Below are positions 25,244-34,135 of a stretch of DNA of 40,491 nt, in pieces (the first letter of the stretch is position 1; every line of letters begins with the position of its first letter). The notes under the pieces were generated by a model that made no database searches, had not been told where the DNA came from, and saw only the letters and a program-made list of their open reading frames with translations. The stretch is taken from the NCBI GenBank assembly GCA_030151885.1, contig JASLCG010000065.1:1-40491 (forward strand), written 5' to 3'. The position numbers were made by a program, and so were the translations under genes. This DNA is from Bacteroides sp. (lineage in GTDB: Bacteria > Bacteroidota > Bacteroidia > Bacteroidales > Bacteroidaceae).

Positions 25244-26560
25244 ATGGAAACATTTTTAATAAAGGCATTACAACTAATGATGAGTCTATCTCTCTTAGTT
25301 ATAGTCCATGAAGGAGGACACTTTTTATTCGCTCGCTTGTTTAAGGTGCGTGTTGAAACTTTCTGTGTTTTCTTTCACCCTTGGTTTAAGCTATTTAAGT
25401 ATAAACCTAAAAATAGTGATACAGAATATGTTTTAGGGTGGTTGCCACTAGGTGGGTATTGTAAAATATCTGGTATGATAGACGAGTCTATGGATACAGA
25501 GCAGATGAAACAAGAACCAAAACCTTGGGAGTTCCGTTCTAAACCAGCTTGGCAACGCCTATTTATAATGATAGGTGGTGTACTATTTAACTTTATTTTG
25601 GCCTTGTTTATATATGCTATGATGCTATTTACTTGGGGAGAAAGTTATATAGAAACATCTGAAGTACCATATGGTATGGTATATAATGATGCTGCATTAG
25701 CTGCTGGTTTTAAAAATGGAGATGTTCTTCTTTCAGCAGATGGAAAACCATTTGGTAAATATAATGCTAATGTGTTATCTGCTATTGTTGATGCAAGACA
25801 GGTTTCTGTACGTAGAGATGGGCAAGAGGTGTCTGTATATATGCCAGAAGACTTTATGTCTGAACTAATGAAGGATAAGAAACCTTTTGCAATGGTAAAT
25901 GTACCTGCTGTTATTGGAAATATTTTAAATGATTCTCCAGCTCATGCTGCAGGTTTAAGTATTGGAGATAGTATTGTTCGTTTAAATGGTGAAAATACCA
26001 ACTCATGGTATAGTTTTCAAGAGCAGTTGCAAAACTTAAAAGCAGAACATGTTACTTCTTTTGATATTGAAGCATATAGAGGTGAAAGTCTGATAAATTG
26101 TAAAGTAGATGTTGATTCTTTAAGTAGCTTAGGTATTCAAGTGGTAAATATTCCATATAACACGAAAGAATATACTTTTGTAGAATCTCTACCAGCTGGT
26201 GCCAATTTAGGAGTTTCTATGCTTAAAAACTACGCTAACAGTATGAAGCATGTGTTTTCTAAAGAAGGTGTAAAACAGTTAGGAGGATTTGTTGCTATTG
26301 GTAACTTCTTTCCAGCGCAATGGGATTGGCAAGCTTTTTGGAGTATGACAGCTCTCTTGTCAATAATTTTGGCATTTATGAACTTACTACCTATTCCTGC
26401 TTTAGATGGGGGACATGTGTTTTTCCTTTTATATGAAATTATAACTAGAAGAAAACCTAGTGATAAGTTCTTAGAAAGAGCTCAAATTGTTGGTATGATT
26501 ATTTTATTCACATTATTGATATGGGCTAACTTGAACGATATTCTTCGCTTCTTTTTCTAA
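25244..26560 (+). CDS. rseP: RseP-type site-2 membrane metalloprotease
   Basis: An intramembrane zinc protease of family M50B that trims signal peptides or cleaves anti-sigma factors within the membrane. The 438-residue product has the HEGGH zinc motif in the first helix (22-26) and the third zinc ligand in PIPALDGGHVFF near the C-terminus. Periplasmic PDZ-like domains lie between (for example SPAHAAGLSIGDSIVRLNG). Four helices are expected. The dxr-rseP pairing is common in Bacteroidota. A strong terminator lies about 28 bases after the stop. The substrate here is unknown. Confidence 0.95.
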   Translation: METFLIKALQLMMSLSLLVIVHEGGHFLFARLFKVRVETFCVFFHPWFKLFKYKPKNSDTEYVLGWLPLGGYCKISGMIDESMDTEQMKQEPKPWEFRSKPAWQRLFIMIGGVLFNFILALFIYAMMLFTWGESYIETSEVPYGMVYNDAALAAGFKNGDVLLSADGKPFGKYNANVLSAIVDARQVSVRRDGQEVSVYMPEDFMSELMKDKKPFAMVNVPAVIGNILNDSPAHAAGLSIGDSIVRLNGENTNSWYSFQEQLQNLKAEHVTSFDIEAYRGESLINCKVDVDSLSSLGIQVVNIPYNTKEYTFVESLPAGANLGVSMLKNYANSMKHVFSKEGVKQLGGFVAIGNFFPAQWDWQAFWSMTALLSIILAFMNLLPIPALDGGHVFFLLYEIITRRKPSDKFLERAQIVGMIILFTLLIWANLNDILRFFF

Positions 26561-26587
26561 CAGAGTTATTTGATAATAAAATATTTA

Positions 26588-26625
26588 AGTCCTCTTAGTA
26601 CTTTCTTGTACTGAGAGGACTTTTT
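26588..26625 (+). terminator. terminator of dxr-rseP
   Basis: Arms AGTCCTCTTAGTAC (26588-26601) and GTACTGAGAGGACT (26608-26621) pair along 14 bases with one G-U, and TTTTT follows. Confidence 0.9.
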
Positions 26626-26669
26626 ATATGTGTTATATTGTAAGTACCCATAGAGACCTCGACTCTTTG

Positions 26670-26757
26670 TTGCCGACATACTTGAGGTATATCGGCAACA
26701 TACCTGAGGCTTGTCGGCAACATGTAATAGGTATGTCGGCAATGATGAACAGGTAAG
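26670..26757. repeat. array of four 22-bp units with TCGGCAA / TTGCCGA cores
   Basis: The core TCGGCAA recurs at 26692, 26714 and 26736, exactly 22 bases apart. The reverse-complement TTGCCGA begins a fourth unit at 26670, again 22 bases earlier. ACATAC-TGAGG follows the core in units 1 and 2 as well. The arm TTGCCGACATAC (26670-26681) can pair with GTATATCGGCAA (26687-26698, one wobble) or perfectly with GTATGTCGGCAA (26731-26742), giving two alternative hairpins. The block is much richer in G and C than its surroundings. Confidence 0.7.
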
Positions 26758-26792
26758 TCTATGTTTGAATAGTTTACTTCCTAAGTATTAAG

Positions 26793-26836
26793 AAAAAGAG
26801 GCTAAAAATGATTTTTATATCATCTTAGCCTCTTTT
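26793..26836 (-). terminator. terminator of nrdD-nrdG
   Basis: Arms AAAAGAGGCTAA (26794-26805) and TTAGCCTCTTTT (26825-26836) are perfect complements, with a short inner ATGAT/ATCAT pair. T tracts lie on both outgoing sides, so it can act in both directions. It lies 34 bases past the nrdG stop. Confidence 0.82.
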
Positions 26837-26870
26837 ATATCTTCTTTAATCTTAGATAGATTTGTCTTTT

Positions 26871-27329
26871 TTAGTGTAGCTTTATAATTCTTTGATTTGT
26901 GCTACCTCTAAAAGATATGTTTGGCGAGTATAGACTCTGTATGAATGGTCCATCTACTAGTACATCAATATATTTAAATATTTCTAAAGCTGTATTATTA
27001 GTTAATAAGTCTTCATATACATAGCCTGTATAGCACCATATATTAAGTCCTGTCTCTTTTTTAAGTCGAACAACTAGATGAAGAAGTTCCTCTTTATTAT
27101 AAAAAGGATCTCCTCCTGATAGTGTAATTCCATCTAATAGAGGATTGTTATTAATTTCATCTATTAACTCTGTAATAAGCTCCTCTGTTAGTGGGTTTCC
27201 TGCATTAGGGTTCCAACTTTGTTTATTATGACACCCTTTACAGTTATGATTGCATCCAGCTAGATATATAGAAAATCTAATACCTTCTCCATCTACAATT
27301 GTTTCTGGGTATGTATATAATAAATTCAT
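26871..27329 (-). CDS. nrdG: anaerobic ribonucleotide reductase activating protein
   Basis: Radical-SAM activase that installs the glycyl radical on NrdD under anaerobic conditions. The 152-residue product has the iron-sulfur motif C26-x3-C30-x2-C33 in AGCNHNCKGCHNKQSW, the SAM-binding GGDPF segment (TLSGGDPFYN), and the nearby WCYTGY. Length is typical. It starts 7 bases after the nrdD stop in the same operon, the normal arrangement. A bidirectional terminator follows. Confidence 0.97.
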   Translation of the reverse strand: MNLLYTYPETIVDGEGIRFSIYLAGCNHNCKGCHNKQSWNPNAGNPLTEELITELIDEINNNPLLDGITLSGGDPFYNKEELLHLVVRLKKETGLNIWCYTGYVYEDLLTNNTALEIFKYIDVLVDGPFIQSLYSPNISFRGSTNQRIIKLH

Positions 27330-27336
27330 CTATTTT

Positions 27337-29721
27337 TTAGTGGTGTTTTACTCTATCGTGTTCTTCTGCTTGTTTTGCAGAGTTCCAAGAACTTAAATCG
27401 CCTGTTAGGTATCCAGTAATTCTACGCATTCTTAAAATAGCTTCACTTCTACAAACAGGGCATTTGTCGTATATAACTCCTCTAAAGCCACATTTTTTAC
27501 AAGTATCTACAGGATGATTTATTGATCCGTAGCCGATGCCTTCATCGTGCATAACTTTAACTATTTTAGCAATGGCTTTTACATTTTTTTGAGCTTCACC
27601 ATCTAACTCAACATAAGTAATGTGCCCTCCTGTTGTTAAAGCATGGAATGGAGCTTCGGCCTTTATTTTATCTACTATGCTAATGTGTTCTTGAACATCT
27701 ACGTGGAACGAATTTATATAATAATCTTTATCTGTAACCCCAGGAATTAGTCCATATTTCTTCCTATCTATTTTAGTAAATCTTCCAGATAGACCTTCTG
27801 CAGGAGTGGCTAGAACTGAGTAGTTCAAGTTGTATTTTTTCTTCATTTCCTCAACCACTTCATTCATAACTAAAACTGCATCATGAAGAGTATTCCAAGC
27901 ATCCTTATTATGTCCATGTCCTTCTCCATATATTGCCACCATTGCATTGTGTCCTCCTATAAAACCTATACCCAATGTACCGTGTTTAAGTACATCTCCT
28001 ACTTGATCATTCGGTTCAAGAGCACCTCCACCTTTCCAGACATCATTACCCATCATGAATGGGAACTGTCTAGCTAATGCTGTTTTTTGATATTCGTATC
28101 TTGAGTGAAGTTGTTCGCCAATTAGTCTAGCTTTTTCTTTTACGCTATCTAAGAAAATCTTTTTAGCTCTAATAATAACTTCATCTTTAGATTTAGCTTC
28201 ATTTTCGGCTGCTTTTTTAGCTTCAATAGCTAGTCTAGGCATATTTAATGTTGTAAATGAAAGGTTTCCACGTCCTAAAGAGGTCTTTTCACCATGCAAA
28301 TCTTCATATACTCGTGTTCTACAACCCATAGTAGCCAATTCGTTATGGTATCTCTTAGGGTCGTTAGCATCCCATTTCTCATTTTTATTAAAGCTTGTAT
28401 CTAAGAACATAAAGTTTGGGAAAAGAGCTTTAGATGTTGTTTGACAAGCCTTTAAATATAAATCAAAGTTGGGTGCATTGAACTTTATTTTACCATTAAT
28501 AGCATCATCAAAGTTGGCCATAGCTTTATTGTAATCATCTTCATTAAAAGTTACTCCATCTTTTATTTTAAAGATTTGTATAGGAAATACAGGTACTTCA
28601 CCTTTAGCTCCTAAGCCTTCTATTGTAGATTGCATAAGCTCTTCCATAACCATTCTTCCTTCTTCAGAAGTATCTGTACCATAGTTTATAGAGCTAAATA
28701 CTACTTGATTACCACCTCTAGAGTGCATTGTGTTTAGGTTGTGTATGAAGCCCTCCATAGCTTGGTGAGTATCTTTTCTAGTTTGCTTATAGGCTTTATT
28801 GAAGATATGATCTAGTTCGTGTTTTGTTATGTTTATATTAAGGGCTGTTAAAGCTACTCTTAAGCACTCTTTATGGTGATCATTTGGTTTGATACTATCA
28901 ATGTTCTCTACAACAAGGTTTTTAATGCTTTTATCTGAAGGAGCAATTTTATCATCCATCAAGTTGAAAAAGCCTATAAAATTAACTATATGTTTATAAA
29001 AGGACTTTAGTACACCTTTTGCCATAAAGAAGTCAAAAGCAGGTATTGCTTGCCCTCCATGTTGTTCATTTTGGTTAGTTTGAAATATGATAGTTGCTAG
29101 TGTAGCGTAGCTCTGTATGCTTTGAGGTGTTCTTATACTACCATTCTTAGTTCTAAATCCTCTTTCAAAAAGATCGTCTAAATCATATTGAATGCAGGTT
29201 GTAGTTTTAGTTGGATAGTAGTCTAAATCGTGTATATGTATATCTCCAAAAAGATGAGCTTCGGAGAAGTTTTTTGGAAGTAGATATTTGTATGTATAGT
29301 CCTTAGTTACTTCGGATGCAAATGTCATCATTTGTCCAGCTGGAGTATGACTACTCATATTTGCATTACTAAGGTTAATGTCGTTTTGGTCAATAGCAAC
29401 AATACCATCCATAATGTGTTTCATTTTGGTTTTTCTTTGGCGTTCTGTATTACGCCAATTTCTATACAGGATGTATTTTTTTGCTACGTCAGGATATTGC
29501 TTCATGAGTTCTTTCTCAACAATATCTTGAACTTCTTCAACAGAAATTATGTCTGAGTTAATTTGATTGATTACATTTGTTGTAATCTTATCAACAGTAT
29601 CAAAATCTGAAATTTGATTTGATGCTTCAAATGCTTTATTTAACGCATTTTTGATTTTTACTGGAGAAAAAATTTCTTTTTTCCCATCTCTCTTGATAAT
29701 TGATTTCGAGGAAGTACCCAT
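27337..29721 (-). CDS. nrdD: anaerobic ribonucleoside-triphosphate reductase
   Basis: Class III reductase that turns ribonucleoside triphosphates into deoxy forms using a glycyl radical; oxygen-sensitive. The 794-residue product has an N-terminal ATP-cone (about 5-95, starting SIIKRDGKKEIFSPVKIKNAL), the large barrel domain, and a zinc site with Cys 741, 744, 754 and 757. The radical Gly is G770 in RRITGYLTG. All expected parts are present, so allosteric control by ATP/dATP is likely. Cotranscribed with nrdG. The upstream gap holds a -7 box at 29899-29906 and a hairpin 26 bases before the ATG. Confidence 0.97.
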   Translation of the reverse strand: MGTSSKSIIKRDGKKEIFSPVKIKNALNKAFEASNQISDFDTVDKITTNVINQINSDIISVEEVQDIVEKELMKQYPDVAKKYILYRNWRNTERQRKTKMKHIMDGIVAIDQNDINLSNANMSSHTPAGQMMTFASEVTKDYTYKYLLPKNFSEAHLFGDIHIHDLDYYPTKTTTCIQYDLDDLFERGFRTKNGSIRTPQSIQSYATLATIIFQTNQNEQHGGQAIPAFDFFMAKGVLKSFYKHIVNFIGFFNLMDDKIAPSDKSIKNLVVENIDSIKPNDHHKECLRVALTALNINITKHELDHIFNKAYKQTRKDTHQAMEGFIHNLNTMHSRGGNQVVFSSINYGTDTSEEGRMVMEELMQSTIEGLGAKGEVPVFPIQIFKIKDGVTFNEDDYNKAMANFDDAINGKIKFNAPNFDLYLKACQTTSKALFPNFMFLDTSFNKNEKWDANDPKRYHNELATMGCRTRVYEDLHGEKTSLGRGNLSFTTLNMPRLAIEAKKAAENEAKSKDEVIIRAKKIFLDSVKEKARLIGEQLHSRYEYQKTALARQFPFMMGNDVWKGGGALEPNDQVGDVLKHGTLGIGFIGGHNAMVAIYGEGHGHNKDAWNTLHDAVLVMNEVVEEMKKKYNLNYSVLATPAEGLSGRFTKIDRKKYGLIPGVTDKDYYINSFHVDVQEHISIVDKIKAEAPFHALTTGGHITYVELDGEAQKNVKAIAKIVKVMHDEGIGYGSINHPVDTCKKCGFRGVIYDKCPVCRSEAILRMRRITGYLTGDLSSWNSAKQAEEHDRVKHH

Positions 29722-29746
29722 CTTGAATATCTCTTTAAAGTGTTCA

Positions 29747-29792
29747 TTTTGGAAAACTTTGAATGATTTTTTAATTTAAAAGATTTCCAAAA
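29747..29792 (-). promoter_or_regulatory. inverted repeat in the nrdD leader
   Basis: Arms TTTTGGAAAACTTT (29747-29760) and AAAGATTTCCAAAA (29779-29792) pair with one mismatch around an 18-base AT-rich loop, 25 bases upstream of the nrdD ATG. It could be an RNA hairpin or an operator. I could not match it to a known NrdR or FNR-type box. Confidence 0.35.
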
Positions 29793-29898
29793 AACTGTTT
29801 TCTTTTTAATTTATCAAATTCTTTTATATCGAGGTTTATTGTGTTTATAGTCCTGATATATAGAATATTAAAGCAGTATTACTTAGTGACCTGTATTA

Positions 29899-29906
29899 CA
29901 AATATA
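29899..29906 (-). promoter_or_regulatory. -7 element candidate for nrdD-nrdG
   Basis: TATATTTG on the minus strand, an exact TAnnTTTG match. If used, the leader to nrdD is about 170 bases and includes the inverted repeat at 29747-29792. Confidence 0.4.
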
Positions 29907-30042
29907 ACTATTATTCGGAATTATAAATAGTCTTTTAAATTTTTAATTTTAGAAATTTTTTATATGATACAAGTTGCAAAGTTGACTAGAAGTACCTGAG
30001 CCCACTCTTATAAAAAATGTTATTTTTAGATAAATCTATAAA

Positions 30043-30075
30043 TGAATTAATTTGTAAATTAATGTGAATTAATTC
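30043..30075. promoter_or_regulatory. TGAATTAATT direct repeat upstream of the GH2 gene
   Basis: TGAATTAATT occurs at 30043-30052 and again at 30065-30074, exactly 22 bases apart, about 50 bases upstream of the GH2 -7 box. GAATTAAT and ATTAATTC also form an inverted pair across the same stretch. Two sites two helical turns apart would suit a regulator dimer. AT-richness makes chance a real alternative. Confidence 0.3.
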
Positions 30076-30125
30076 TTTCATTCAATAATCATTTTTTTCA
30101 TCTGTTTATTGTGAATAGTTATCTA

Positions 30126-30133
30126 TATATTTG
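30126..30133 (+). promoter_or_regulatory. -7 element of the GH2 gene
   Basis: TATATTTG, an exact TAnnTTTG match, with no clear -33. The start point near 30140 gives a leader of about 53 bases. Confidence 0.5.
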
Positions 30134-30192
30134 TATTATAATACATCATATTCCTTGATCTAAGGAATTAAATTTAACTAACTAATTTAATA

Positions 30193-32823
30193 ATGAAAAA
30201 ACATTTATCACTCTTGTTGTTCTTGCAATTTATTGTTTTATCAGTTTTTGCAAATCCACAGTTTTCTACAGCAGGGTTCTATCCATTAGATAATACAGGT
30301 CGGTCTGTTTACTCTTTAAATCCTAATTGGAAGCTTTTTAAAGGAGTTATTAAAGATGCCTCAAACGTAGATTTTGATGACTCTAAATGGGGTGTTGTTT
30401 CTGTGCCAAACGGTGTTGAATTATTACCTGCTGAGGCGAGTGGCTGTATGAATTATCAAGGAGAAGTGTGGTATAGAAAACACCTTAATTTAGACGGTAT
30501 TAAATTAAACTCTAAAGTAATATTGCACTTTGAAGCCATTATGGGGAAGTCAAAAGTTTATATTAATGGTAAATTAGTAAAGGAGCAATTTGGTGGTTTT
30601 TTACCAGTTATAATTGATGCAACAGAGCACTTAAACTTGTCTGGTGATAATGTTATTGCAGTGTGGGCAGATAATAGTGACGATCCTTCTTACCCACCAG
30701 GTAAGAAACAAGATGCATTAGATTTTGCTTATTTTGCAGGTATATACAGAGATGTATGGTTAATATCTCATTCAGATACGTATATTACCGATGCTAACTT
30801 TGAAGATACTGTTGCAGGCGGAGGATTATTCGTCTCGTATTCTTCTGTGTCGGAGGAGAGAGCTTTAGTAGATCTAAAACTAAATTTGAAGACTGATTCT
30901 AATCGTAAAAGCAATCAAGGAGTTGTTGAGTTTAAATTACTTGATTCTACTGGTAAAGTTGTTGCTAAAGAGCTGTCTAAATTTAGCCTAAGCAATGCTA
31001 TATCTGTAGATGTTGCAAGTCAGTTGAAAGTAAATAAACCTAGTTTGTGGTCGCCAGAGCTACCTTCATTATATCGTTTAGAGATAAGAGTTAAGAATAA
31101 TAAAGGTAAAGTTATTGATGGATATGCTAGAAGAATTGGAATTCGTTCTTTTGAGTTTAAAGGAGAAGATGGTTTTTGGCTTAATGGGAAACCTTACCCT
31201 TATCCATTAATAGGGGCAAATAGACATCAAGATTATGCTGTTGTAGGTAATGCTGTTAGTAATAATGCGCACTGGAGAGATGCCAAAAAGTTGAGAGATG
31301 CGGGTTTAAAAGTAATACGAAATGCACATTACCCTCAAGACCCTGCTTTTATGGATGCATGCGATGAGTTAGGCTTATTAGTGATTGTTAATACTCCAGG
31401 TTGGCAGTTTTGGAACGAAGATCCTATTTTTGAGCAACGTGTATATAGTGATATTAGAAACATGGTTAGGAGAGATCGTAATCATGCATCTGTATGGCTT
31501 TGGGAGCCTATTTTAAATGAAACATGGTATCCAGACTATTTTGCTAAGCGTGTTGATGAAATTGTACATGCAGAGTATCCTTATGCTTCTTGTTATACAG
31601 CTTGTGATGCTTCTGCAAGAGGTAGTGAGTATTTTAAAATTCATTTTGGGCATCCGAATAATGCAGATAAAGAGTGGGCTACAGGAGAATATGATAAAGA
31701 AAGGACTTATTTCACTCGTGAATGGGGAGATAATGTAGATACTTGGATAAGTCATAACTCACCTAGTAGGGTATCAAGAGCGTGGGGAGAACAACCCATG
31801 TTAGTGCAAGCAATTCATTATGCTAAGCCTACATACGATTATACATCATACGATGGATTGTATAGAACAAGTAGACATCATGTGGGTGGAGCTTTATGGC
31901 ATGCCTTTGATCATCAAAGAGGTTACCATCCAGATCCGTTTTATGGAGGTATAATGGATGCATATCGTCAGCCTAAGTACTCTTACTATATGTTTAAATC
32001 GCAACGTGATGCTAGAGAAAATCACCCAACCGCAGAGTCGGGTCCTACTTTGACTATAGCTCATGAAATGACTCCTTTTTCAAGTAGTGATGTAACTGTC
32101 TATTCTAACTGTGATGAAGTTCGACTTAAATATACATCAGAAGGGCAGCAATATATCTATAAGAAAGAATTAAGTTCGGAAGGAATGCCTTCACCTATCA
32201 TTAAGTTTAAGGATGTTTATGATTTTATGATAGATAAGCGTATAAGTATGTATGAAAATAAATCTAAGAGTGTATTCTTGGCTGCTGAAGGCTATATTGA
32301 TGGAAAACTTGCTGTGGTAGATACTGTCTATCCTTCAAGAAGACCTACACAAATAGTCTTATCTATTGATAGTGATCGTACAAACTTAGTTGCAGATGGG
32401 TCTGATTTTGTTACTGTTGTGGCTGCTATTGCTGATGAATACGGAAGAACTAAGCATTTAACAAACAGATATATTGAATTTTCTGTTGAGGGTGAAGGAG
32501 AGCTTATTGGCAATGAGGATACAATGACAAATCCAGTTATTGTAGAGTGGGGTACAGCTCCTGTACTATTGCGTTCTACAACAATTGCAGGTGAAATAAA
32601 AGTAAAAGCAAGAGTGTTGTTTGAAGGGTTATATCAACCTATGTCAGCAGAAGTTACCATAAAATCTATTGAACCTACAATTCCATTGCTTTATACAGTG
32701 TACGAAAAAAGTAATAGTAGTAGTACAAAAAGAAGAAACTCAGAGTATAAGAGTGATAGAAAAGGTTTGGAAACACTAAAAGAAGTGGGTAAACAGCAGT
32801 TAGAGTTTGGAGAAAATAGATAA
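30193..32823 (+). CDS. secreted glycoside hydrolase family 2 (beta-galactosidase-like)
   Basis: An 876-residue exported GH2 enzyme. A signal peptide (about 1-20) is followed by the sugar-binding jelly-roll domain (about 40-195, with VWYRKHLNLDG and AYFAGIYRDVWLIS), an immunoglobulin-like domain (about 215-320) and the catalytic barrel (about 325-620). The likely acid/base Glu is E443 in PILNETWYP, and the likely nucleophile is E510 in TREWGD. C-terminal beta domains follow (about 635-835), the last with VADGSDFVTVVAAIADEYG. The final 40 residues are basic and polar with no obvious fold. Family members cleave beta-galactosides or related links in plant or host glycans; the substrate here is not decidable. 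No SusC/SusD partners are nearby. Confidence 0.88.
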   Translation: MKKHLSLLLFLQFIVLSVFANPQFSTAGFYPLDNTGRSVYSLNPNWKLFKGVIKDASNVDFDDSKWGVVSVPNGVELLPAEASGCMNYQGEVWYRKHLNLDGIKLNSKVILHFEAIMGKSKVYINGKLVKEQFGGFLPVIIDATEHLNLSGDNVIAVWADNSDDPSYPPGKKQDALDFAYFAGIYRDVWLISHSDTYITDANFEDTVAGGGLFVSYSSVSEERALVDLKLNLKTDSNRKSNQGVVEFKLLDSTGKVVAKELSKFSLSNAISVDVASQLKVNKPSLWSPELPSLYRLEIRVKNNKGKVIDGYARRIGIRSFEFKGEDGFWLNGKPYPYPLIGANRHQDYAVVGNAVSNNAHWRDAKKLRDAGLKVIRNAHYPQDPAFMDACDELGLLVIVNTPGWQFWNEDPIFEQRVYSDIRNMVRRDRNHASVWLWEPILNETWYPDYFAKRVDEIVHAEYPYASCYTACDASARGSEYFKIHFGHPNNADKEWATGEYDKERTYFTREWGDNVDTWISHNSPSRVSRAWGEQPMLVQAIHYAKPTYDYTSYDGLYRTSRHHVGGALWHAFDHQRGYHPDPFYGGIMDAYRQPKYSYYMFKSQRDARENHPTAESGPTLTIAHEMTPFSSSDVTVYSNCDEVRLKYTSEGQQYIYKKELSSEGMPSPIIKFKDVYDFMIDKRISMYENKSKSVFLAAEGYIDGKLAVVDTVYPSRRPTQIVLSIDSDRTNLVADGSDFVTVVAAIADEYGRTKHLTNRYIEFSVEGEGELIGNEDTMTNPVIVEWGTAPVLLRSTTIAGEIKVKARVLFEGLYQPMSAEVTIKSIEPTIPLLYTVYEKSNSSSTKRRNSEYKSDRKGLETLKEVGKQQLEFGENR

Positions 32824-32844
32824 CAGTATCTAACTGTTAGAAAT

Positions 32845-32890
32845 AAATAAAGCAGGTGTTTATTGAGCTCAATAAACACCTGCTTTATTT
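32845..32890. terminator. 46-bp perfect palindrome, bidirectional terminator
   Basis: Arms of 23 bases (32845-32867 and 32868-32890) are exact complements around GAGCTC, with outer AAATAAAGC and GCTTTATTT. It lies between the convergent GH2 and C1 peptidase genes and should stop transcription from both sides. Confidence 0.88.
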
Positions 32891-32909
32891 TATAATGGCT
32901 ATTATTAAA

Positions 32910-34091
32910 TTATTTTAAACCTAGCTTTTTAGCTATAGCTTTTGGAATAGCATTTTTATGAACAACTATATTCATAGTTTTATATTTAACAAAAGGTTTT
33001 GATGCATACCAAATACCCTCGTATTTATTATCTGTACCCCATGAGTTTTTAACCATGTAATATTCGTTACCAATTTGGTCTTTAGCAATACCGTAGATAA
33101 GCATACCATGGTCGTCTGTAGTTTCCCAATTATCAAATGCAACTTGTCTCATTTCTTGAGTTACTTTCATTTGAGGTCCTGGTTTAGATGTTGCTTCTTT
33201 CGATTTATCTGCAGGTGTCATACCTGTCCATCTAGCCATATCAGAACCAGAAAGATCAGCTCTTTTCATATCAGGAAGAACAGCAATTCCGTTACGAGTA
33301 AAACCTAACTCGCTAACATCGCTACCCCAAGCAATGGTGTACCCTTTTTCAACAGCATTGTCCATTACTTCCATAAACTCGTCAATTGGCAAATTGTATG
33401 ATAGTCCACCTCTCCAGTTATCTTCAATTTCAATTGCAAATTTAGAATAGAAAGGATGGTGTGTGTATGAAGTCACAGATACGTAATCGTCTGCATTAAG
33501 TCCTAAATATTTAACGAACGATTCAGGTGTATATGTTTTTCCGTTATATGTAAATTCTTCAGGACATTCTCCTAAGTAAGTATCGTAAATTGCTTTTAAG
33601 CCATCTTTCCAGACTGGGGTAAGCTTTTTTAGTCTACCTTTTGCAATAGCGTTTACATAACCTTCTGCAACAGCATCAAGTTCTGTGTGTACGTGTCTTT
33701 CTTCGCCGTACTTAATTCCTTCCATTGCAGTTTGAGGTACTAGTCCATGGTGTTTCATCGTATAGATTACATCATAAAAACTACCTCCAGGAGAAAAAGA
33801 GCTACTTCCATGCAGTCTTACATATAGTTCTGCTCTTTCTTGCATAGTATGGCTAACTACGAACATTTCAGATAGGTCGAATTCTCCTTTGCCCATACGA
33901 AGAAGTTCTGATTCTAAGAATCCTATACCAGAGAAGCTCCAGCATGTACTCGAGCGATTTTGATTTTTCACTGGGGTGATAGGATTTTCTTTAACTGTAG
34001 TAAAGATAAAACCTGTTTCTTCAGCTTTCTCTTGCGCAAATATGCCAAGGCTTACTAGGCAGATAGCAGCTGTTAATAAGATCTTTTTCAT
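32910..34091 (-). CDS. exported C1B (bleomycin hydrolase/aminopeptidase C-type) cysteine peptidase
   Basis: A papain-like peptidase of the C1B group, 393 residues. The signal peptide is MKKILLTAAICLVSLGIFAQ. The oxyanion Gln is Q44, the catalytic Cys is C50 (SSTCWSFSG), and the His and Asn are H328 (DDHGMLIYG) and N349 (VKNSWG). Classical members are cytosolic and act as hexameric aminopeptidases; this one appears exported, as in other Bacteroidales. It also lacks some of the roughly 450-residue length of bleomycin hydrolase. The frame extends to a TTG at 34130, but that codon lies in the -7 box, so the ATG at 34091 is the start. It probably trims peptides in the periplasm. Confidence 0.9.
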   Translation of the reverse strand: MKKILLTAAICLVSLGIFAQEKAEETGFIFTTVKENPITPVKNQNRSSTCWSFSGIGFLESELLRMGKGEFDLSEMFVVSHTMQERAELYVRLHGSSSFSPGGSFYDVIYTMKHHGLVPQTAMEGIKYGEERHVHTELDAVAEGYVNAIAKGRLKKLTPVWKDGLKAIYDTYLGECPEEFTYNGKTYTPESFVKYLGLNADDYVSVTSYTHHPFYSKFAIEIEDNWRGGLSYNLPIDEFMEVMDNAVEKGYTIAWGSDVSELGFTRNGIAVLPDMKRADLSGSDMARWTGMTPADKSKEATSKPGPQMKVTQEMRQVAFDNWETTDDHGMLIYGIAKDQIGNEYYMVKNSWGTDNKYEGIWYASKPFVKYKTMNIVVHKNAIPKAIAKKLGLK

Positions 34092-34127
34092 TTGATATAA
34101 TTTAATTAGTTTTGATTCGAATACTTG

Positions 34128-34135
34128 CAAATATA
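34128..34135 (-). promoter_or_regulatory. -7 element of the C1 peptidase gene
   Basis: TATATTTG on the minus strand, an exact TAnnTTTG match. The start point near 34121 lies 30 bases before the ATG at 34091. Confidence 0.58.

Larger units (their letters stand above)
26561..26870. other. intergenic region between rseP and nrdG
   Basis: A gap of 310 bases between convergent genes. It holds the rseP terminator (26588-26625), a GC-rich block of four 22-bp repeat units (26670-26757) and a bidirectional-looking hairpin (26793-26836) that ends nrdG transcription. I see no coding sequence in it. Confidence 0.75.
29722..30192. other. intergenic region between divergent nrdD and GH2 genes
   Basis: A very AT-rich gap of 471 bases. 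Visible elements are a hairpin close to nrdD (29747-29792), a minus-strand -7 box (29899-29906), a direct repeat TGAATTAATT at 30043 and 30065, and a plus-strand -7 box (30126-30133). Nothing in it looks like coding sequence or a known riboswitch. Confidence 0.65.

Noticed and set aside
26670..26757. The 22-bp repeats as a CRISPR array
   Set aside because: Units are directly adjacent with no spacers, one core is inverted, and no cas gene is present.
34092..34130. Extended N-terminus of the C1 peptidase from a TTG at 34130
   Set aside because: That TTG lies in an exact -7 box, and the ATG at 34091 begins a clean signal peptide.
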